Shown: positions 4,989 to 5,122 of the stretch, piece by piece
Layout of the letters: the number at the start of each line of letters is the position of its first letter
Numbering within the stretch: the stretch's first letter is position 1
Assembly: GCA_905236785.1 (NCBI GenBank)
Contig: CAJOQC010000160.1
Span: 1-5,122 of the forward strand
DNA length: 5,122 nt
Reading direction: 5' to 3'
Source: an uncultured Selenomonadaceae bacterium
GTDB lineage: Bacteria > Bacillota > Negativicutes > Selenomonadales > Selenomonadaceae
The notes under the pieces: generated by a model
Databases searched by the model: none
The model's input: the letters and a program-made list of their open reading frames with translations, nothing else
What the model was told of the DNA's origin: nothing
Position numbers and translations under genes: made by a program

Positions 4989-5081
4989 AAGAAAAAGGGC
5001 GTTGTTTAACGGCCGCCCTCAAACAGATTATTTGAAAACCAAAATCGTCATCGGGTTTCGGCCGGTGACGGTTTATTTTTT
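4989..5081 (+). ncRNA. Candidate small RNA or attenuated leader (about 93 nt)
   Basis: The region runs from the predicted start of the rightward promoter to the T-run of the terminator at 5042-5081. No ATG is present on the plus strand in this interval and I see no ribosome binding site. Near the 5' end a small hairpin is possible: either GGGCG (4997-5001) with CGCCC (5014-5018), or CGTT (5000-5003) with AACG (5008-5011). The two are alternatives. A strong terminator hairpin forms the 3' end. The RNA may be a free small RNA, an antisense RNA to the minus-strand gene that ends at 5073, or a leader whose terminator is controlled and whose gene lies beyond the window. The third option cannot be excluded from the sequence at hand. 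Confidence 0.45.
5042..5081. terminator. Intrinsic terminator, better on the plus strand, possibly bidirectional
   Basis: A 13-bp stem pairs 5042-5054 with 5062-5074. It contains two T-G wobbles on the plus strand, at 5045/5071 and 5051/5065, and a 7-base loop GTTTCGG. On the plus strand TTTA and six T (5076-5081) follow. On the minus strand the stem is followed by a broken T-run (TTTTGGTTTT), so it may also end the leftward transcript whose reading frame stops at 5073. Confidence 0.8.
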
Positions 5082-5122
5082 AAGCTCACATACGAGTACT
5101 GTCAGCAAAGCCAAAAAGACTG
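5073..5122 (-). CDS. Possible C-terminal end of a small hydrophobic (type I toxin-like) peptide, partial
   Basis: An open minus-strand frame enters from the right edge and ends in TAA at 5075-5073. Its visible codons read VFLALLTVLVCELKK: a hydrophobic segment followed by a basic tail. This resembles the end of the BsrE/BsrG-type or putative holin-like toxins of Bacillota, which are about 30-40 residues with one membrane segment, often an ALLT-like motif and terminal lysines. The stop lies directly at the base of the terminator hairpin, as expected for a real gene end. Only 15 residues can be seen, and the other two minus-strand frames hit stops. The identification is tentative and the start lies outside the window. 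Confidence 0.35.
   Translation of the reverse strand, partial: VFLALLTVLVCELKK

Noticed and set aside
4888..5022. N-terminal extension of the CitE-like protein to the ATG at 5022
   Set aside because: It would translate through the operon promoter, the palindrome and the opposite promoter, and shows no family similarity.
1..5122. CRISPR array, insertion sequence, tRNA or rRNA
   Set aside because: I found no regularly spaced direct repeats of the right size, no transposase frame with terminal inverted repeats, and no tRNA-like or rRNA-like segment.

Overview
The window looks like a chromosomal stretch from a low-to-moderate GC member of the Bacillota, most likely class Clostridia. This rests on an ECF-type thiamine S-component, Shine-Dalgarno sites of the AGGAGG type, a TTG start codon, promoters with 17-bp spacers, intrinsic terminators with T-tracts, a Fur-like 7-1-7 box and a probable Bacillota-type small hydrophobic toxin. 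Genes are clearly richer in G+C than the A/T-rich spacers. The genus cannot be named from sequence alone.

Layout, left to right. Positions 1-278 are a non-coding, A/T-rich leader with a remarkable pyrimidine/purine/purine repeat (12-101), a candidate promoter and a leader that could mask ribosome binding sites. Next comes thiT (279-863, + strand), the thiamine-binding subunit of an ECF transporter, ending at a terminator that works on both strands (865-892). Between thiT and the convergent operon lies what I read as a free-standing small RNA gene on the minus strand (about 865-960). It has a consensus-like promoter under a perfect palindromic Fur-type box and shares the thiT terminator.

The rest is one tight minus-strand operon, read right to left: a CitE/HpcH-like C-C bond lyase (4887 to 3937), a phosphoribosyltransferase with a TRSP domain (3932 to 2817), a StiP/PRTase-like protein with a C-terminal PELOTA-like domain (2813 to 1764) and a Cof-type HAD phosphatase (1767 to 1003). 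Spacings are 4 nt, 3 nt and a 4-nt overlap. These four families are the core of the biosynthetic module that comparative genomics has linked to tellurite-resistance (Ter) stress systems and predicted to make a nucleoside-like metabolite. Here no TerD-type protein or ATP-grasp gene lies within view.

The operon promoter is half of a symmetric divergent pair. A 24-bp near-perfect palindrome (4939-4962) supplies the -35 hexamer for the operon on one side and for a rightward promoter with a perfect TATAAT on the other. The rightward transcript has no visible gene and meets a strong terminator at 5042-5081, so it looks like a second small RNA of about 93 nt. It runs head-on into the 3' end of a partial minus-strand frame that resembles the C-terminus of small hydrophobic type I toxins. 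The unusual content of the window is therefore in its intergenic regions: two candidate small RNAs, one shared operator and a possible antisense toxin-antitoxin pair.
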